Assembly: GCA_963810755.1 (NCBI GenBank)
Contig: CAWEOP010000004.1
Coordinates: forward strand, 124,001 to 188,000
Direction of reading: 5' to 3'
Source: FEN-1219 sp963810755
GTDB taxonomy: Bacteria; Pseudomonadota; Gammaproteobacteria; Steroidobacterales; Rariloculaceae
DNA length: 64,000 nucleotides
This document shows, piece after piece, positions 8,139-18,249 of this stretch. Each line of letters begins with the position of its first letter. Within the stretch, counting starts at the first letter, position 1. Under the pieces are notes generated by a model that made no database searches, was not told the DNA's origin, and worked only from the letters and a program-made list of their open reading frames with translations. A program made the translations under genes and the position numbers.

Positions 8139-9787
8139 GCGCGCACGGCTCGAGGGAGCTTCAGTCCCTGGCAAGCGCGCGCCGCGTTGATGAAGCTCGT
8201 GAAGAGCGGATGGCCATCGCGCGGGTTGGACGTGAATTCCGGGTGGAACTGTGTCCCGAAGAACCACGGATGCGTCGTGGTCGGCAGCTCGATGAGCTCG
8301 ACGAGCCCGTCGTTCGAGAAACCCGAGAACACGAGGCCCGCCTCCGCAAGCTGGTCCTTGTAGCGATTGTTGAACTCGTAACGATGGCGATGACGTTCCG
8401 AGATTTGCGCGGCGCCATAGATCGTTCGCGCGAGCGTGTCGTCTTTGACGAAGCAGGTCTGAGCCCCGAGCCGCATCGTGCCGCCGAGATCCGACTTCTC
8501 GCTGCGCTCCTTGGTCGTGCCGTCGCGGTCCTGCCACTCGGTGATCAGCGCGATCACAGGGTGCGGCGTCTGCGGGTTGAGCTCCGTCGAATGCGCGCCC
8601 TGGAGACCCACGACGTGCCGCGCATACTCGATCACGGCGACCTGCAAGCCGAGACAGATTCCGAGATACGGCACCTGCTTCTCACGCGCGAATTTCACGG
8701 CCGCGATCTTGCCTTCGATGCCGCGCTCGCCGAACCCGCCGGGCACGAGGATCGCGTCGACCTCGCTCAAGCAGCCGGTGCCTTCGGTCTGGATGCTCTC
8801 CGACTCGAAGTAGTTGATGTTGACGCGCGTGCGCGTACGAATGCCCGCGTGGCGCAGCGCCTCGGTCAGCGACATGTACGAGTCTTTCAGGTCCACGTAC
8901 TTGCCGACCATCGCGATCGTAACCTCGGCCTCGGGATGCGCCTTCGCATCGACGACGCCTTGCCACTCCGACAAGTCGGCCGGCGGCACGTCGAGCCTGA
9001 GCTTCTCGACGACGATGCTGTCGAGGCCCTGCTCGTTCAGCAGCATGGGGATCTTGTAGATGTCGTCGACGTCGATCGCCGAGATCACGGCCCGCTCCTC
9101 GACGTTCGTGAACAGCGCGATCTTCGCGCGCTGCTCGCGCGGCAGCGTGTGCTGCGAGCGGCACACGAGCACGTCGGGCTGGATGCCGATCGAGCGGAGC
9201 TCCTTGACCGAGTGCTGCGTGGGCTTCGTCTTGATCTCGGACGACGTGGCCATGAACGGCACGAGCGTCAGGTGGATGTAGAGCGCCCGGTCCCGGCCGA
9301 GCTCGACGCCCATCTGCCGGATCGCCTCGAGGAACGGCAGGGACTCGATGTCGCCGACGGTGCCGCCGATCTCGACCATGCAGACGTCTGCACCGTCCGC
9401 GCCCTGAAATACGCTGCGCTTGATCTCGTCGGTGATGTGCGGGATCACCTGAACGGTGGCGCCGAGATACTCGCCACGCCGCTCCTTCGCGATCACGTTG
9501 GAGTAGATCTTGCCGGTCGTGAAGTTGCTCGTGCGGCTGGTGCGCGTGCGGACGAAGCGCTCGTAGTGCCCGAGGTCGAGGTCGGTCTCGGTGCCGTCGT
9601 CGGTGACGTAGACCTCGCCGTGCTGGAACGGGCTCATCGTGCCGGGGTCGACGTTGATGTAGGGGTCCAGCTTCATGAGGCGGACCTTGAGGCCCCGCGC
9701 CTCGAGGATCGCGCCGAGGCAGGCCGAGGTAATGCCTTTGCCGAGCGAGGAAACCACCCCGCCCGTGATGAAGATGAATCGCGTCAT
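8135..9787 (-). CDS. pyrG: CTP synthase
   Basis: Converts UTP to CTP with ATP and glutamine, the last step of pyrimidine nucleotide synthesis. 550 residues (545 in E. coli). The N-terminal synthetase domain begins MTRFIFITGGVVSSLGKGITS, with the ATP loop. The C-terminal glutaminase domain has the nucleophile elbow GICLGLQ near residue 380 and the His-Glu pair in FGTQFHPEF. The gene is positioned between tilS and eno, as in Pseudomonas, but without kdsA after it. Confidence 0.98.
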   Translation of the reverse strand: MTRFIFITGGVVSSLGKGITSACLGAILEARGLKVRLMKLDPYINVDPGTMSPFQHGEVYVTDDGTETDLDLGHYERFVRTRTSRTSNFTTGKIYSNVIAKERRGEYLGATVQVIPHITDEIKRSVFQGADGADVCMVEIGGTVGDIESLPFLEAIRQMGVELGRDRALYIHLTLVPFMATSSEIKTKPTQHSVKELRSIGIQPDVLVCRSQHTLPREQRAKIALFTNVEERAVISAIDVDDIYKIPMLLNEQGLDSIVVEKLRLDVPPADLSEWQGVVDAKAHPEAEVTIAMVGKYVDLKDSYMSLTEALRHAGIRTRTRVNINYFESESIQTEGTGCLSEVDAILVPGGFGERGIEGKIAAVKFAREKQVPYLGICLGLQVAVIEYARHVVGLQGAHSTELNPQTPHPVIALITEWQDRDGTTKERSEKSDLGGTMRLGAQTCFVKDDTLARTIYGAAQISERHRHRYEFNNRYKDQLAEAGLVFSGFSNDGLVELIELPTTTHPWFFGTQFHPEFTSNPRDGHPLFTSFINAARACQGLKLPRAVRA

Positions 9788-9941
9788 TTCAAAACCGGAA
9801 GGGCCAGACGGCTACTCCATGGGAGCATCGTTCTGACCCTCGAAAAGTAAGTGCTTGATTGCATCGACGGACGGAATAGCAAAGTACCAAAAGCGGCTCG
9901 CGCTCACCAGTGGTTTGTTGCGGCGGCGGCGAACGCGAGTG

Positions 9942-11316
9942 TCAGTGGGTCGGGGGGTGGTGAGTCCACGTCACGCGCCAGCGCGGCTCCGCGGGCGAGG
10001 CGGATGCGACGTCGTGGCTCAGCCAGAGATCGGCGACCGCGACGAGGGCGTCGCCGCGGTAGAGGAGCGGGATGCGCGAGCGCATCCACGGCACCACACC
10101 CGAGTCGTGGAACCAACGCTTCAGCGGGTGGCTGTGCGGCCGATCGAGCGGACGGAAGTCCTCGCCGCCGGCGCGGAAGCGCACGCTCGAGACCGGCGTC
10201 GAGCCAAGACTCGGGCAACCCCGGGGCCGCTCCCGCGGGCTCGACCTTGAGCTCGCCCTCGGGACCGGACCAGCCGTGCAGCTTGTCGAGGCGCGCGCGA
10301 TAGTCCTGCGCCGAGGAGGCCGGCAGTGCGCCCATCAAATAGAGGTGCTCGCGGAAGACGCGGCCCTCGCCGCCCGCCCACAGGATGCGGGTCTGCGCGC
10401 CGGGACGCGCGTCGAGCAGCGCGCGGCGCAGCTCCTCCGCCTTCAGGGCGCTCGGCACTCCGAGCTTGGTGCGGCGCAGCAAGTGACGCAGCAGGTTGCG
10501 TTGGCGTGCGGGCTCGAGCGCCGCGAGCACGGCCCGCGGAATGCGGTCCGCGGTCGCGATCGGCTCCGCGTCGCGCTCGGCGACCGCGTCGAGAATCGCT
10601 TCCGCGTCCGTCATCTGCTCCGCGAGGCGCTGCGCGCTGCGCGCGGCCGCCGACCAGCGCGCGACGAGCGCGGGCACCACGTCGCGCCGCAGGAAGCTCC
10701 GGTCGTGGCGCGGATCGTCGTTGGCCGGGTCCTCGAGCCAGCGCAGCCCGAGCGCGCTCGCCTGCGCCGCGATCTCCGTGCGCGTGAAGCCGAGCAGCGG
10801 CCGCGCGAGCCGGCCGACGCCGAACGGCACGTGCTCGAGCACGCCGCGCAGCCCCCGCACCCCCGTTCCGCGCATGAGGCGCAGCAGCAGCGTCTCGAGC
10901 TGATCGTCGCCGTGGTGAGCCGTGAAAAGCAGCTCGCCGGGCGCCATGAGGCGTTCGAGCGCGCCATAACGCGCCTCGCGCGCCGCAGCCTCGAGACCGA
11001 GGCCCGAGTCGCGTGCCACGGTCACGCGCACGCCAGCGAACGGCACGCCGAGCTCGGCCGCGACGGCTGCGCAGTGCGCATGCCACTCCGCGGAGTCCGG
11101 GTGCAATCCATGGTCGACGTGCACGGCACGCAGCGGCGCACGGAGCCGCAGCCGCGCAGCGGCGGCGAGCAACACGGTCGAATCGACGCCGCCGCTGAAC
11201 GCGACGGTGACTCGCGCGCCTTGCTCGGGAGGCTCCCAGCGCTCGAGCGTCGCACGCAAGCGCGCGCAGAACGGATCGTCGGTCGCGGGATCGGGGGAGC
11301 CTTGGAACCAGGACAT
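9942..11316 (-). CDS. tilS: tRNA(Ile)-lysidine synthase (frameshifted near 3' end)
   Basis: Modifies C34 of the AUA-reading tRNA(Ile) to lysidine, an essential decoding change. The PP-loop ATP site FSGGVDSTVLL is at residues 40-50, followed by the TilS linker and C-terminal domains. The first frame loses similarity after LDAGLERA (near 10187) and would run on to 9904. The true ending continues in another frame as VRFRAGGEDFRPLDR, PLKRWFHDSGV, PWMRSRIPLLYRGD, with a stop at 9942. One extra base near 10185 explains this; a sequence error is likelier than a dead essential gene. It lies downstream of accA. Confidence 0.9.
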
Positions 11317-11346
11317 ACGTCGCGGGAACCTTCGGCGACCGCCGGC

Positions 11347-12306
11347 TCAGGTTTCTTTGAAGACGCCGTATTCCGCGAGCCGCCGCCTGCGCTGCGCGAG
11401 CAGCGCGTCGGTCGGCAGCTTCGTGAGCTGCGCGAGCGTGCCGATCAACGCCGTCTTTACCGCATTCGCCGTCACGTCCGGATCGCGGTGCGCGCCGCCG
11501 AGCGGCTCGGGAATCACTTCGTCGACGAGCCTCAGGCGATACAATCGCTCCGCCGTGATCCCCATCGCTTCGGCCGCGAGCTCCGCGTTCTCGGCGCTCT
11601 TCCACAAGATGCTCGCGCAGCCCTCGGGCGAGATCACGGAGTAGATGCTGTACTGGAGCATCAGCACGCGGTCCGCGACTCCGATCGCGAGCGCCCCGCC
11701 GGACCCGCCTTCTCCGATCACGATGCTGACGATCGGCACGCGCAAGGTCGACATCGTGAAGAGGTTGCGCGCGATCGCCTCGCTCTGGCCGCGCTCTTCG
11801 GCGCCGATGCCGGGATACGCGCCTGCCGTATCGATCAACGTGATCAACGGGATTTCGAATTTCTGCGCGAGATTCATGAGCCGCAGCGCCTTTCGATAAC
11901 CTTCGGGGCGAGCCATACCGTAGTTGCGCCAGACCCGTTCCTTCGTGTCGCGGCCCTTCTGATGACCGATGATCACGACGGGCTCGCCCTCGAGCCGCGC
12001 GAGGCCTCCAACCAACGAATGGTCGTCGGCGTACATGCGGTCGCCGTGCAGCTCCTGGAAATCGGTGAAGATCTTTTCGAGATAGTCGAGCGTGTAGGGC
12101 CGTTGCGGATGACGCGCGAGTTGCGCGATCTGCCACGCGCTGAGATTGGAAAAGATGCTGCGCGTCAGCGTCTCGCTCTTGTTCTTGAGACGCGCGATCT
12201 CTTCGCTGATGTTGAGCTCCGAATCTTCGCCCACGAATTTTAGCGCGTCGATGCGCGCCTCGAGCTCCGCAATTGGCTGTTCGAACTCCAGGAATTTCAG
12301 ATCCAT
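11347..12306 (-). CDS. accA: Acetyl-CoA carboxylase carboxyltransferase subunit alpha
   Basis: With AccD forms the carboxyltransferase that makes malonyl-CoA from acetyl-CoA and carboxybiotin, the committing step of fatty acid synthesis. 319 residues, the same as E. coli. The N-terminal helical region MDLKFLEFEQPIAELEARI is typical, and the crotonase-like core includes GMARPEGYRKALRLM and the glycine-rich GEGGSGGALAIGV. The gene follows dnaE by about 105 non-coding bases, with tilS 30 bases downstream. Confidence 0.97.
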   Translation of the reverse strand: MDLKFLEFEQPIAELEARIDALKFVGEDSELNISEEIARLKNKSETLTRSIFSNLSAWQIAQLARHPQRPYTLDYLEKIFTDFQELHGDRMYADDHSLVGGLARLEGEPVVIIGHQKGRDTKERVWRNYGMARPEGYRKALRLMNLAQKFEIPLITLIDTAGAYPGIGAEERGQSEAIARNLFTMSTLRVPIVSIVIGEGGSGGALAIGVADRVLMLQYSIYSVISPEGCASILWKSAENAELAAEAMGITAERLYRLRLVDEVIPEPLGGAHRDPDVTANAVKTALIGTLAQLTKLPTDALLAQRRRRLAEYGVFKET

Positions 12307-12411
12307 ACGGTACCGCGAACCACCCCGGTCGTCACCTTACCGTCAACGCCGCGACGGTGACAAGTGCACAACCGTCACACGCGCGCCGCGCGAGCGACGC
12401 CAGTGTCGCGG

Positions 12412-15400
12412 TCAGACGAAATGGCGCGGGTAGTGGATCAGGTAGCGATCGTCGCCGAGGAGGCGCGTGAGCTGATCGCGAAGCTCGCGCGTGAGACGCA
12501 CGGACCACGCCTCTCCGAGCGTCAAGTCGGCTTCGCCGGACGCGGACACGTACTGGATGCAGACCTCACACTTGCCGCCGCGAAACGGCTGCAGCGTGCG
12601 CTGCAGGTCGCGGACGAACGTCGCCGTGTTGCCGCTCGACGGCCACCGGATCGTGATGCGGCGCGCGTACTCCTGGATCGCCTCGTCCGCCGAGCGGACT
12701 CTGCGCGCAGTTTGACGCCAGCCGTTGATGAAGTCGTCGTAACGCAGCTGCCCTTCCGCGATCAGCACCGCGTGCTTCACGACGAGGTGCTTGCACTGAG
12801 CATAGACGTCCTCGAACATCGTGACCTCGATGCGCTCCGTGTCGTCGTCGAGCACGATCGAGACGCGCGGCCCACGCTTGCGGACGTCCATCACGACTCC
12901 CGCCAGGATCACCTCCTTGCGTACGTGAAACGGCGCGCCGTCGTGCGGCATGCTCGCGATCACTTTCGCGATCGACTCGCGCGCGAACTTCTTGCAGTGC
13001 TCCGCGAAGTCCTCGAACGGGTGCCCCGTGAGATAGAGCCCGAGGCTCTCGCGCTCCGCCTCGAGCCGCTCGCGCTTCGTCCACTCGCGCAGCGGCACGA
13101 TCTTGTGCTCGAGCGCGTCGCTCTGCTCGTCGCCGCCGAACAGCGCCGTCTGCCCCGCGGCGCTCGCGTGCGCGGAGCGCTCCGCGAGCTGCAGCGCATC
13201 GGGAACCGCGGCCATCAGCGTCGCACGGTTGAGGCCCAGCGAGTCGAGAGCGCCGGACCGCACGAGCGCCTCGAGAACGCGGCGGTTGATCTTCGTGAGA
13301 TCGATGCGCCGGCACAGATCGAGCAGGCTCGTGAACGGTCCGCGCGCCGTGCGCTCGCTCACGATCGCCTCGACGGCGCCTTGGCCCATGCCCTTGAGCG
13401 CGCCGAGCCCATAGCTGATGCGCTTCGGCCCGCCGACCGTGAACGAGAACACCGAGCGGTTGATGTCGGGCGGCTCGAGGGTTAGCCCCAACCGGGTGCA
13501 GTCGTCCTTGAGCACCACGAGCCGATCCGTGTTGTCGAGGTCCGCCGTCAGCACCGCTGCCATGTACGCCTCGGTGAAGTGCGCCTTGAGCCATGCGGTT
13601 TGGTACGCGATCAACGCGTACGCGGCCGCGTGCGACTTGTTGAAGCCGTAGCCCGCGAACGTCTCCATCTGGTCGAAGATGTGAGCCGCGCGCTCGGGCT
13701 CGACGCCCCGCTCCGTCGCGCCTTTGACGAACACCGCTCGTTGCTGAGCCATCTCCTCGGGCTTCTTCTTGCCCATCGCCCGGCGCAGCAAATCCGCGCC
13801 GCCGAGCGTATAGCCCGCGAGCACCTGCGCGATCTGCATCACCTGCTCTTGGTAGAGGATCACGCCGTAGGTCGGCTTCAAGATGCCTTCGAGCTTCGGA
13901 TGCAGATAGTCGACGACCGCGCCGTCCTTACGATGCTTGCGATTGATGAACTCCGTGGCCATCTGCATCGGCCCCGGCCGGAACAGGGCGACGATCGCCG
14001 TAAGGTCGTCGAAGCGATCGGGCTGCAGTTTCTTGATCAGATCCCGCATGCCGAGCGACTCCAGCTGGAATACCGCCGTGGTGCGGCATTGCTTCAGCAG
14101 CTCGTAGGTCTTCGGGTCGTCCATCGGGATCGCGTCGACGTCGACCGGCGCCTCGCCGCGCGCCGCGCGCTCGCTGTTGATCGCTGCGAGCGCCTTGTCG
14201 ATGACCGTGAGGGTCTTGAGCCCGAGGAAGTCGAACTTGATGAGGCCGATCGCCTCGAGGTCGTCCTTATCGAGCTGCGACAGCATGCCGCTCTCCGCGG
14301 CATACAGCGGCATGAACTCCGTGAGCGGCTCCGGTGCAATCACCACGCCGCCCGCATGTGTCCCGACGTTGCGCGCGAGGCCCTCGAGCCGTCGCGCGAG
14401 GTCGATGAGCCCGCGAACTTCCTCTTCTTGCTCGTACACCGCGCGCAGCTCGGGATCGTCCGCGAGCGCTTTGTCGAGTGTGATCCCGATCTCGAACGGA
14501 ATCAGCTTCGCGATCCGGTCGACGTAGCCGTACGGAAGCCCGAGGACGCGGCCGACGTCGCGCACGACCGCCTTCGCCGCCATCGTGCCGTAGGTGACGA
14601 TCTGCGAGACGCGGTCGTGACCGTAGCGCCGGCTCACGTAGTCGATCACGCGGTCCCGCCCTTCGATGCAGAAATCGATGTCGAAGTCCGGCATCGACAC
14701 GCGCTCGGGATTCAAGAACCGCTCGAAGATCAGATCGTGCGCGAGCGGATCGAGATTGGTGATGCCGAGCGCGTAGGCGGCGAGCGAGCCTACGCCGGAG
14801 CCGCGCCCGGGCCCCACCGGGATCGCGTTCGCGCGCGCCCACGCGATGAAGTCGGCGACGATGAGGAAGTATCCCTCGAAGCCCATCTTGACGATGACGT
14901 CGAGCTCGCGTGCGAGCCGCTCGCGATAGCGGCCCGTGTTCGCCTCCGAAATCGCGAGCTGGCGCAGGCGCTCGTCGAGACCGAGCTCGGCGCGCTGCTT
15001 CAGATAAGTACGCGGAGGCGTGCCGTCGTCCGCCGCGAAGTCCGGTAAGAACACCTTGCCGAGGTCGAGCTCGAGGTTACAGCGCTTCGCGATCTCGAGC
15101 GTGTTCGCGAGCGCCTCGGGTAAATCCGCGAACAGGGCCGCCATCTGCTCGCCGGACTTGAGGTACTGCTCCTCGCAATAGCTCCGAGCGCGCGCCGGGT
15201 CGTCGAGGGTCGCTCCCTGACCGATGCAGACTCGCGTCTCGTGCGACTCGAAGTCGTCGCGCTCGAGAAAACAAACGTCGTTGGTCGCGACGACCGGCAC
15301 GGCGTGCGCGGCCGCTAGCTCGAGCGCGCGCGCGAGATAGTCGGTCTCGCCTGTCCGGCCGAGCCTTTGGAGCTCGACATAGAATCGGCCCGGCAACAGC

Positions 15401-15876
15401 GTGCGCCAGTAGTCGAGCACCTCGGGCGCGCGCGCGGCGCGGCCCGGCGCCAAAGAACGGCCGAGCTCGCCGCTCTGCCCGCCGGACAGAGCGATCAATC
15501 CCTCGAGCGTGGCGACGTCGAGCCAGTTCTTGAGCACGACACTGCGGCCCGCCACCGGCGTATGCGCCGCGCTGCGCGTGAGCAGGGCACTCAGTCGCTT
15601 GAAGCCCACGCGGTTCTGGCACAGGAGCGTGAGGCGGCTCGGCTCGCGATCTTCGCTCGACTCCGCGACCCAAACGTCGGCGCCGACGATCGGCTTCACG
15701 CCATGATCGAACGCCGCTTTGTAGAACTTCACGAGCGCCGAGACGTTGCCTTGATCGGTGATCGCGCATGCCGGCATGTTGAGCCGCTCCAGCGACTCCA
15801 CGAGCGGATCGACGCGCACGACGCTGTCGACGAGCGAGTACTCGGTATGCAAGCGCAGGTGGACGAAATTGCTCAT
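12412..15876 (-). CDS. dnaE: DNA polymerase III subunit alpha
   Basis: Catalytic subunit of the replicative polymerase. 1154 residues (1160 in E. coli). The PHP domain opens with HLRLHTEYSLVD; the polymerase acidic triad lies in PDFDIDF at about residues 396-402, and a beta-clamp/OB region occupies the C-terminal third. The start ATG overlaps the lpxB stop through ATGA once the lpxB frame is corrected. rnhB, often between lpxB and dnaE, is absent. Confidence 0.98.
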   Translation of the reverse strand: MSNFVHLRLHTEYSLVDSVVRVDPLVESLERLNMPACAITDQGNVSALVKFYKAAFDHGVKPIVGADVWVAESSEDREPSRLTLLCQNRVGFKRLSALLTRSAAHTPVAGRSVVLKNWLDVATLEGLIALSGGQSGELGRSLAPGRAARAPEVLDYWRTLLPGRFYVELQRLGRTGETDYLARALELAAAHAVPVVATNDVCFLERDDFESHETRVCIGQGATLDDPARARSYCEEQYLKSGEQMAALFADLPEALANTLEIAKRCNLELDLGKVFLPDFAADDGTPPRTYLKQRAELGLDERLRQLAISEANTGRYRERLARELDVIVKMGFEGYFLIVADFIAWARANAIPVGPGRGSGVGSLAAYALGITNLDPLAHDLIFERFLNPERVSMPDFDIDFCIEGRDRVIDYVSRRYGHDRVSQIVTYGTMAAKAVVRDVGRVLGLPYGYVDRIAKLIPFEIGITLDKALADDPELRAVYEQEEEVRGLIDLARRLEGLARNVGTHAGGVVIAPEPLTEFMPLYAAESGMLSQLDKDDLEAIGLIKFDFLGLKTLTVIDKALAAINSERAARGEAPVDVDAIPMDDPKTYELLKQCRTTAVFQLESLGMRDLIKKLQPDRFDDLTAIVALFRPGPMQMATEFINRKHRKDGAVVDYLHPKLEGILKPTYGVILYQEQVMQIAQVLAGYTLGGADLLRRAMGKKKPEEMAQQRAVFVKGATERGVEPERAAHIFDQMETFAGYGFNKSHAAAYALIAYQTAWLKAHFTEAYMAAVLTADLDNTDRLVVLKDDCTRLGLTLEPPDINRSVFSFTVGGPKRISYGLGALKGMGQGAVEAIVSERTARGPFTSLLDLCRRIDLTKINRRVLEALVRSGALDSLGLNRATLMAAVPDALQLAERSAHASAAGQTALFGGDEQSDALEHKIVPLREWTKRERLEAERESLGLYLTGHPFEDFAEHCKKFARESIAKVIASMPHDGAPFHVRKEVILAGVVMDVRKRGPRVSIVLDDDTERIEVTMFEDVYAQCKHLVVKHAVLIAEGQLRYDDFINGWRQTARRVRSADEAIQEYARRITIRWPSSGNTATFVRDLQRTLQPFRGGKCEVCIQYVSASGEADLTLGEAWSVRLTRELRDQLTRLLGDDRYLIHYPRHFV

Positions 15877-17028
15877 TGTCGCCGGATCAGCTCGAGCACC
15901 TCGCGCGCGGCCGCGGTACTCGCGTCGCGGCGGAGTTCACGGTGGATGGAGGTGAACGAATCATACCAGTCGGGGACGTGCGTGTTGCCGGCGAGCAAGT
16001 CGCCGCAGCACCGGGCCCAGCACGTCGGGCCGCACCTGCTTTTGCACGAACTCGGGCACGACCTCGCGGCCCGCGAGCAGGTTCGGCAACGAGAAGTGCG
16101 GGAGCTTGTCGACTCCGAGCCACCGTATGATCCAATACGTGAGCGGCACGATCCGGTGCGCGACCACCATCGGCCGCTTGAGCAGCAGCGCCTCGAGGCT
16201 CGCCGTGCCCGAGGCCGTGAGGACGACGTCCGCAGCCGCGAGCACCTCGCGAGCGCGTCCCGTGATCAGGTGCGGCGGCCGCGGCAGGTCGACGCCGCCG
16301 AGCGACGCGCGGTAGATCTCGCCGATCGCCTCGCTCGCGAGCGCGACCGCCACCTCGAGATCGGGCCGCTCGCGCTGCACCCAGGCGGCGGACGCCATGA
16401 ACGGCGCCGCGAGAGTCGCGACCTCGGCACGCCGGCTGCCGGGCAAGACCGCGAGCAGCGGCTTGCCCAGAGGTAGACCGAGCGCGGCTCGCGCCGCCGC
16501 GCGGTCGACGTCGAGTGGAATGGCGTCCGCGAGCGGATGGCCGATGAACTTCGCGTTCACGTCGTGCTGCGCGTAGAACTTGGTCTCGAACGGCAACACG
16601 CAGAGCACGAGGTCGACGGACGCGCGAATCGTCTTCACACGCCCCTGACGCCACGCCCAGATCTGCGGGCTCACGTACTGGACCGTCGGAATGCCGGCGG
16701 ACTTCAGCCAACGCGCGGCCGGCAGGTTGAAGTCGGGCGCGTCGATGCCGACGAACACGTCGGCCGGCAGCGCCTTGATCCGCTCGCGGAGCCGGCGCCG
16801 GATTCCGAGGAGCCGCGGCAGATGCGGCAGGACCTCGGCCAGCCCCATGACCGACAGCTCCTCGGCGCGGTACCACGGCTCGCACCCCGCCGCGATCATC
16901 TTGGGCCCCGCGATGCCGACGAACCGCGCGTCGGGCACGCGCGCCTTGATGGCCTCGATGAGCCCCGCGCCGAGCGTATCCCCCGACGCCTCGCCAGCCG
17001 CGAGCGCCACCGTGAGCGGCCGCGTCAC
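15873..17028 (-). CDS. lpxB: Lipid-A-disaccharide synthase (frameshifted near 3' end)
   Basis: Glycosyltransferase family 19 enzyme that joins UDP-2,3-diacylglucosamine and lipid X to make the lipid A disaccharide. GTG 17028 is preferred, four bases after the lpxA stop, giving TRPLTVALAAGEASGD; an ATG at 17058 is an alternative. Similarity is clean up to RPDVLGPVLRRL and then resumes in the next frame as LAGNTHVPDWYDSF, TSIHRELRRDAS and AREVLELIRRQ. That frame ends in a TGA that overlaps the dnaE start (ATGA). One extra base near 15995 explains the break, most simply a sequence error. Confidence 0.92.
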
Positions 17029-17032
17029 GGGG

Positions 17033-17803
17033 CTAGCGGGCGAGCCCGCGGGTGCCATCGCGCAGCGAGGCGAGGAACAGCTCGACCTCGGGTTGATCCG
17101 GCACGAGCTCCTCGAGCAGGGCGATCGCCTCGTCCAGCTTCAGTGCTTGGCGAAACACGGTGCGATACGCCTCGCGGATGTTGCGGATCTGAGCGGTCGA
17201 GAAGCCGCGGCGCTTCAGGCCCTCGGCATTCACGCCGCGCGGCTCGGCGGGCCGGCCCGAGACGGTCACGTAGGCCGGAATGTCCTTGGTCACGTAGCTC
17301 AAAACGCTCGCGAGCGCGTGCGCGCCGATCCGGCAGAACTGGTGCACGCCCGTGAAGCCGCCGAGGATCGCGTAGTCGCCGACGTGCACGTGGCCCGCGA
17401 GCGTCGCGTTGTTCGCGAAGATCGTGTTGTCGCCGACGCGGCAGTCGTGCGCGATGTGCACGTACGCCATGATCCAATTGTCGTTGCCGATGGTCGTGAC
17501 CCCGTTCTCTTGCACCGTGCCGCGGTTGAGCGTGCAACCCTCGCGAATCGTGTTGCGATCGCCGATCACGAGCCGCGTGGGCTCGCCTTTGTACTTCTTG
17601 TCCTGGGGGTCTCCGCCGATCGACGCGAACGAGTAGATGTGGTTGTCGGCGCCGATCGTCGTCGGGCCCTTGATCACGGCGTGCGCGTCGACGCGGCTGC
17701 CGCGTCCGATCTCGACGTCGTCGCCGATGATCGCGAACGGGCCTATCGTCACGTCCTCGTGGAGGCGCGCGCTGCTCGCGACGACGGCTCGCGAATCGAT
17801 CAA
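17033..17803 (-). CDS. lpxA: UDP-N-acetylglucosamine O-acyltransferase
   Basis: Catalyses the first step of lipid A synthesis, moving a 3-hydroxyacyl chain from acyl carrier protein to UDP-GlcNAc. 256 residues of left-handed beta-helix hexapeptide repeats followed by a helical C-terminus. The catalytic His is near residue 119 in HIAHDCRVGDN. The start is inferred as TTG 17803, giving MIDSRAVVASSARL, which aligns with family N-termini; this TTG overlaps the fabZ stop as TTGA, so translation is probably coupled. The longer upstream frame is antisense noise within fabZ. Confidence 0.95.
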   Translation of the reverse strand: MIDSRAVVASSARLHEDVTIGPFAIIGDDVEIGRGSRVDAHAVIKGPTTIGADNHIYSFASIGGDPQDKKYKGEPTRLVIGDRNTIREGCTLNRGTVQENGVTTIGNDNWIMAYVHIAHDCRVGDNTIFANNATLAGHVHVGDYAILGGFTGVHQFCRIGAHALASVLSYVTKDIPAYVTVSGRPAEPRGVNAEGLKRRGFSTAQIRNIREAYRTVFRQALKLDEAIALLEELVPDQPEVELFLASLRDGTRGLAR

Positions 17804-18249
17804 GATTTCGGCCCGTCCGCCATCATGACCTCGGCCTCGACGACGACCTTGCCGTCGACCTCGGCCCGCCCTTCGAACTTCCACAGGTTGCGGCGATGCT
17901 GCGTCAGCTCGACCTTGAGGACGATCTGGTCTCCAGGCCGGACGATGCCCCTGAACCGCACGTTGTCGATGCCGACGAGGTAGAGAATCCGAAGGTCCGA
18001 TTGGTCCGTGCTTTCCCACGCGAGCACGCCGCCGGCCTGAGCGAGCGCCTCGACGATCAGCACGCCGGGCATGACCTGATGACCTGGAAAATGGCCGACG
18101 AAATGGGCCTCGTTCGCGCTCACGTTCTTGAGGGCGACGATCGACTTGCCCGGCTCGACGCTCAGCACGCGGTCCACCAACAGGAACGGAAAGCGGTGCG
18201 GCAACCGCTCGAGAATGGCATCGATATCGAGGGGTTTCTGCTCAGTCAT
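17800..18249 (-). CDS. fabZ: 3-hydroxyacyl-ACP dehydratase FabZ
   Basis: Dehydrates 3-hydroxyacyl-ACP in type II fatty acid synthesis and so competes with LpxA and LpxD for hydroxyacyl chains. 149 residues from ATG 18249 (MTEQKPLDIDAILERLPHRF). Hot-dog fold with catalytic His near 53 in GHFPGH and Glu near 67 in IVEALAQ. The start overlaps the lpxD stop by eight bases (ATGACTGA) and the stop overlaps the lpxA TTG start, so lpxD-fabZ-lpxA are translationally linked. Confidence 0.97.
   Translation of the reverse strand: MTEQKPLDIDAILERLPHRFPFLLVDRVLSVEPGKSIVALKNVSANEAHFVGHFPGHQVMPGVLIVEALAQAGGVLAWESTDQSDLRILYLVGIDNVRFRGIVRPGDQIVLKVELTQHRRNLWKFEGRAEVDGKVVVEAEVMMADGPKS

Noticed and set aside
7772..9850. 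692-codon plus-strand frame across pyrG
   Set aside because: Exact antisense of pyrG and the start of eno, low-complexity Arg/Asp/Leu translation with no recognisable domain.
9904..10184. Extended C-terminus of tilS in its first frame
   Set aside because: The Arg/Pro/Ala-rich tail lacks similarity to TilS, while another frame continues the TilS C-terminal domain and stops at 9942.
10072..12243. 723-codon plus-strand frame across tilS and accA
   Set aside because: Antisense noise over two well-supported genes, with no family features.
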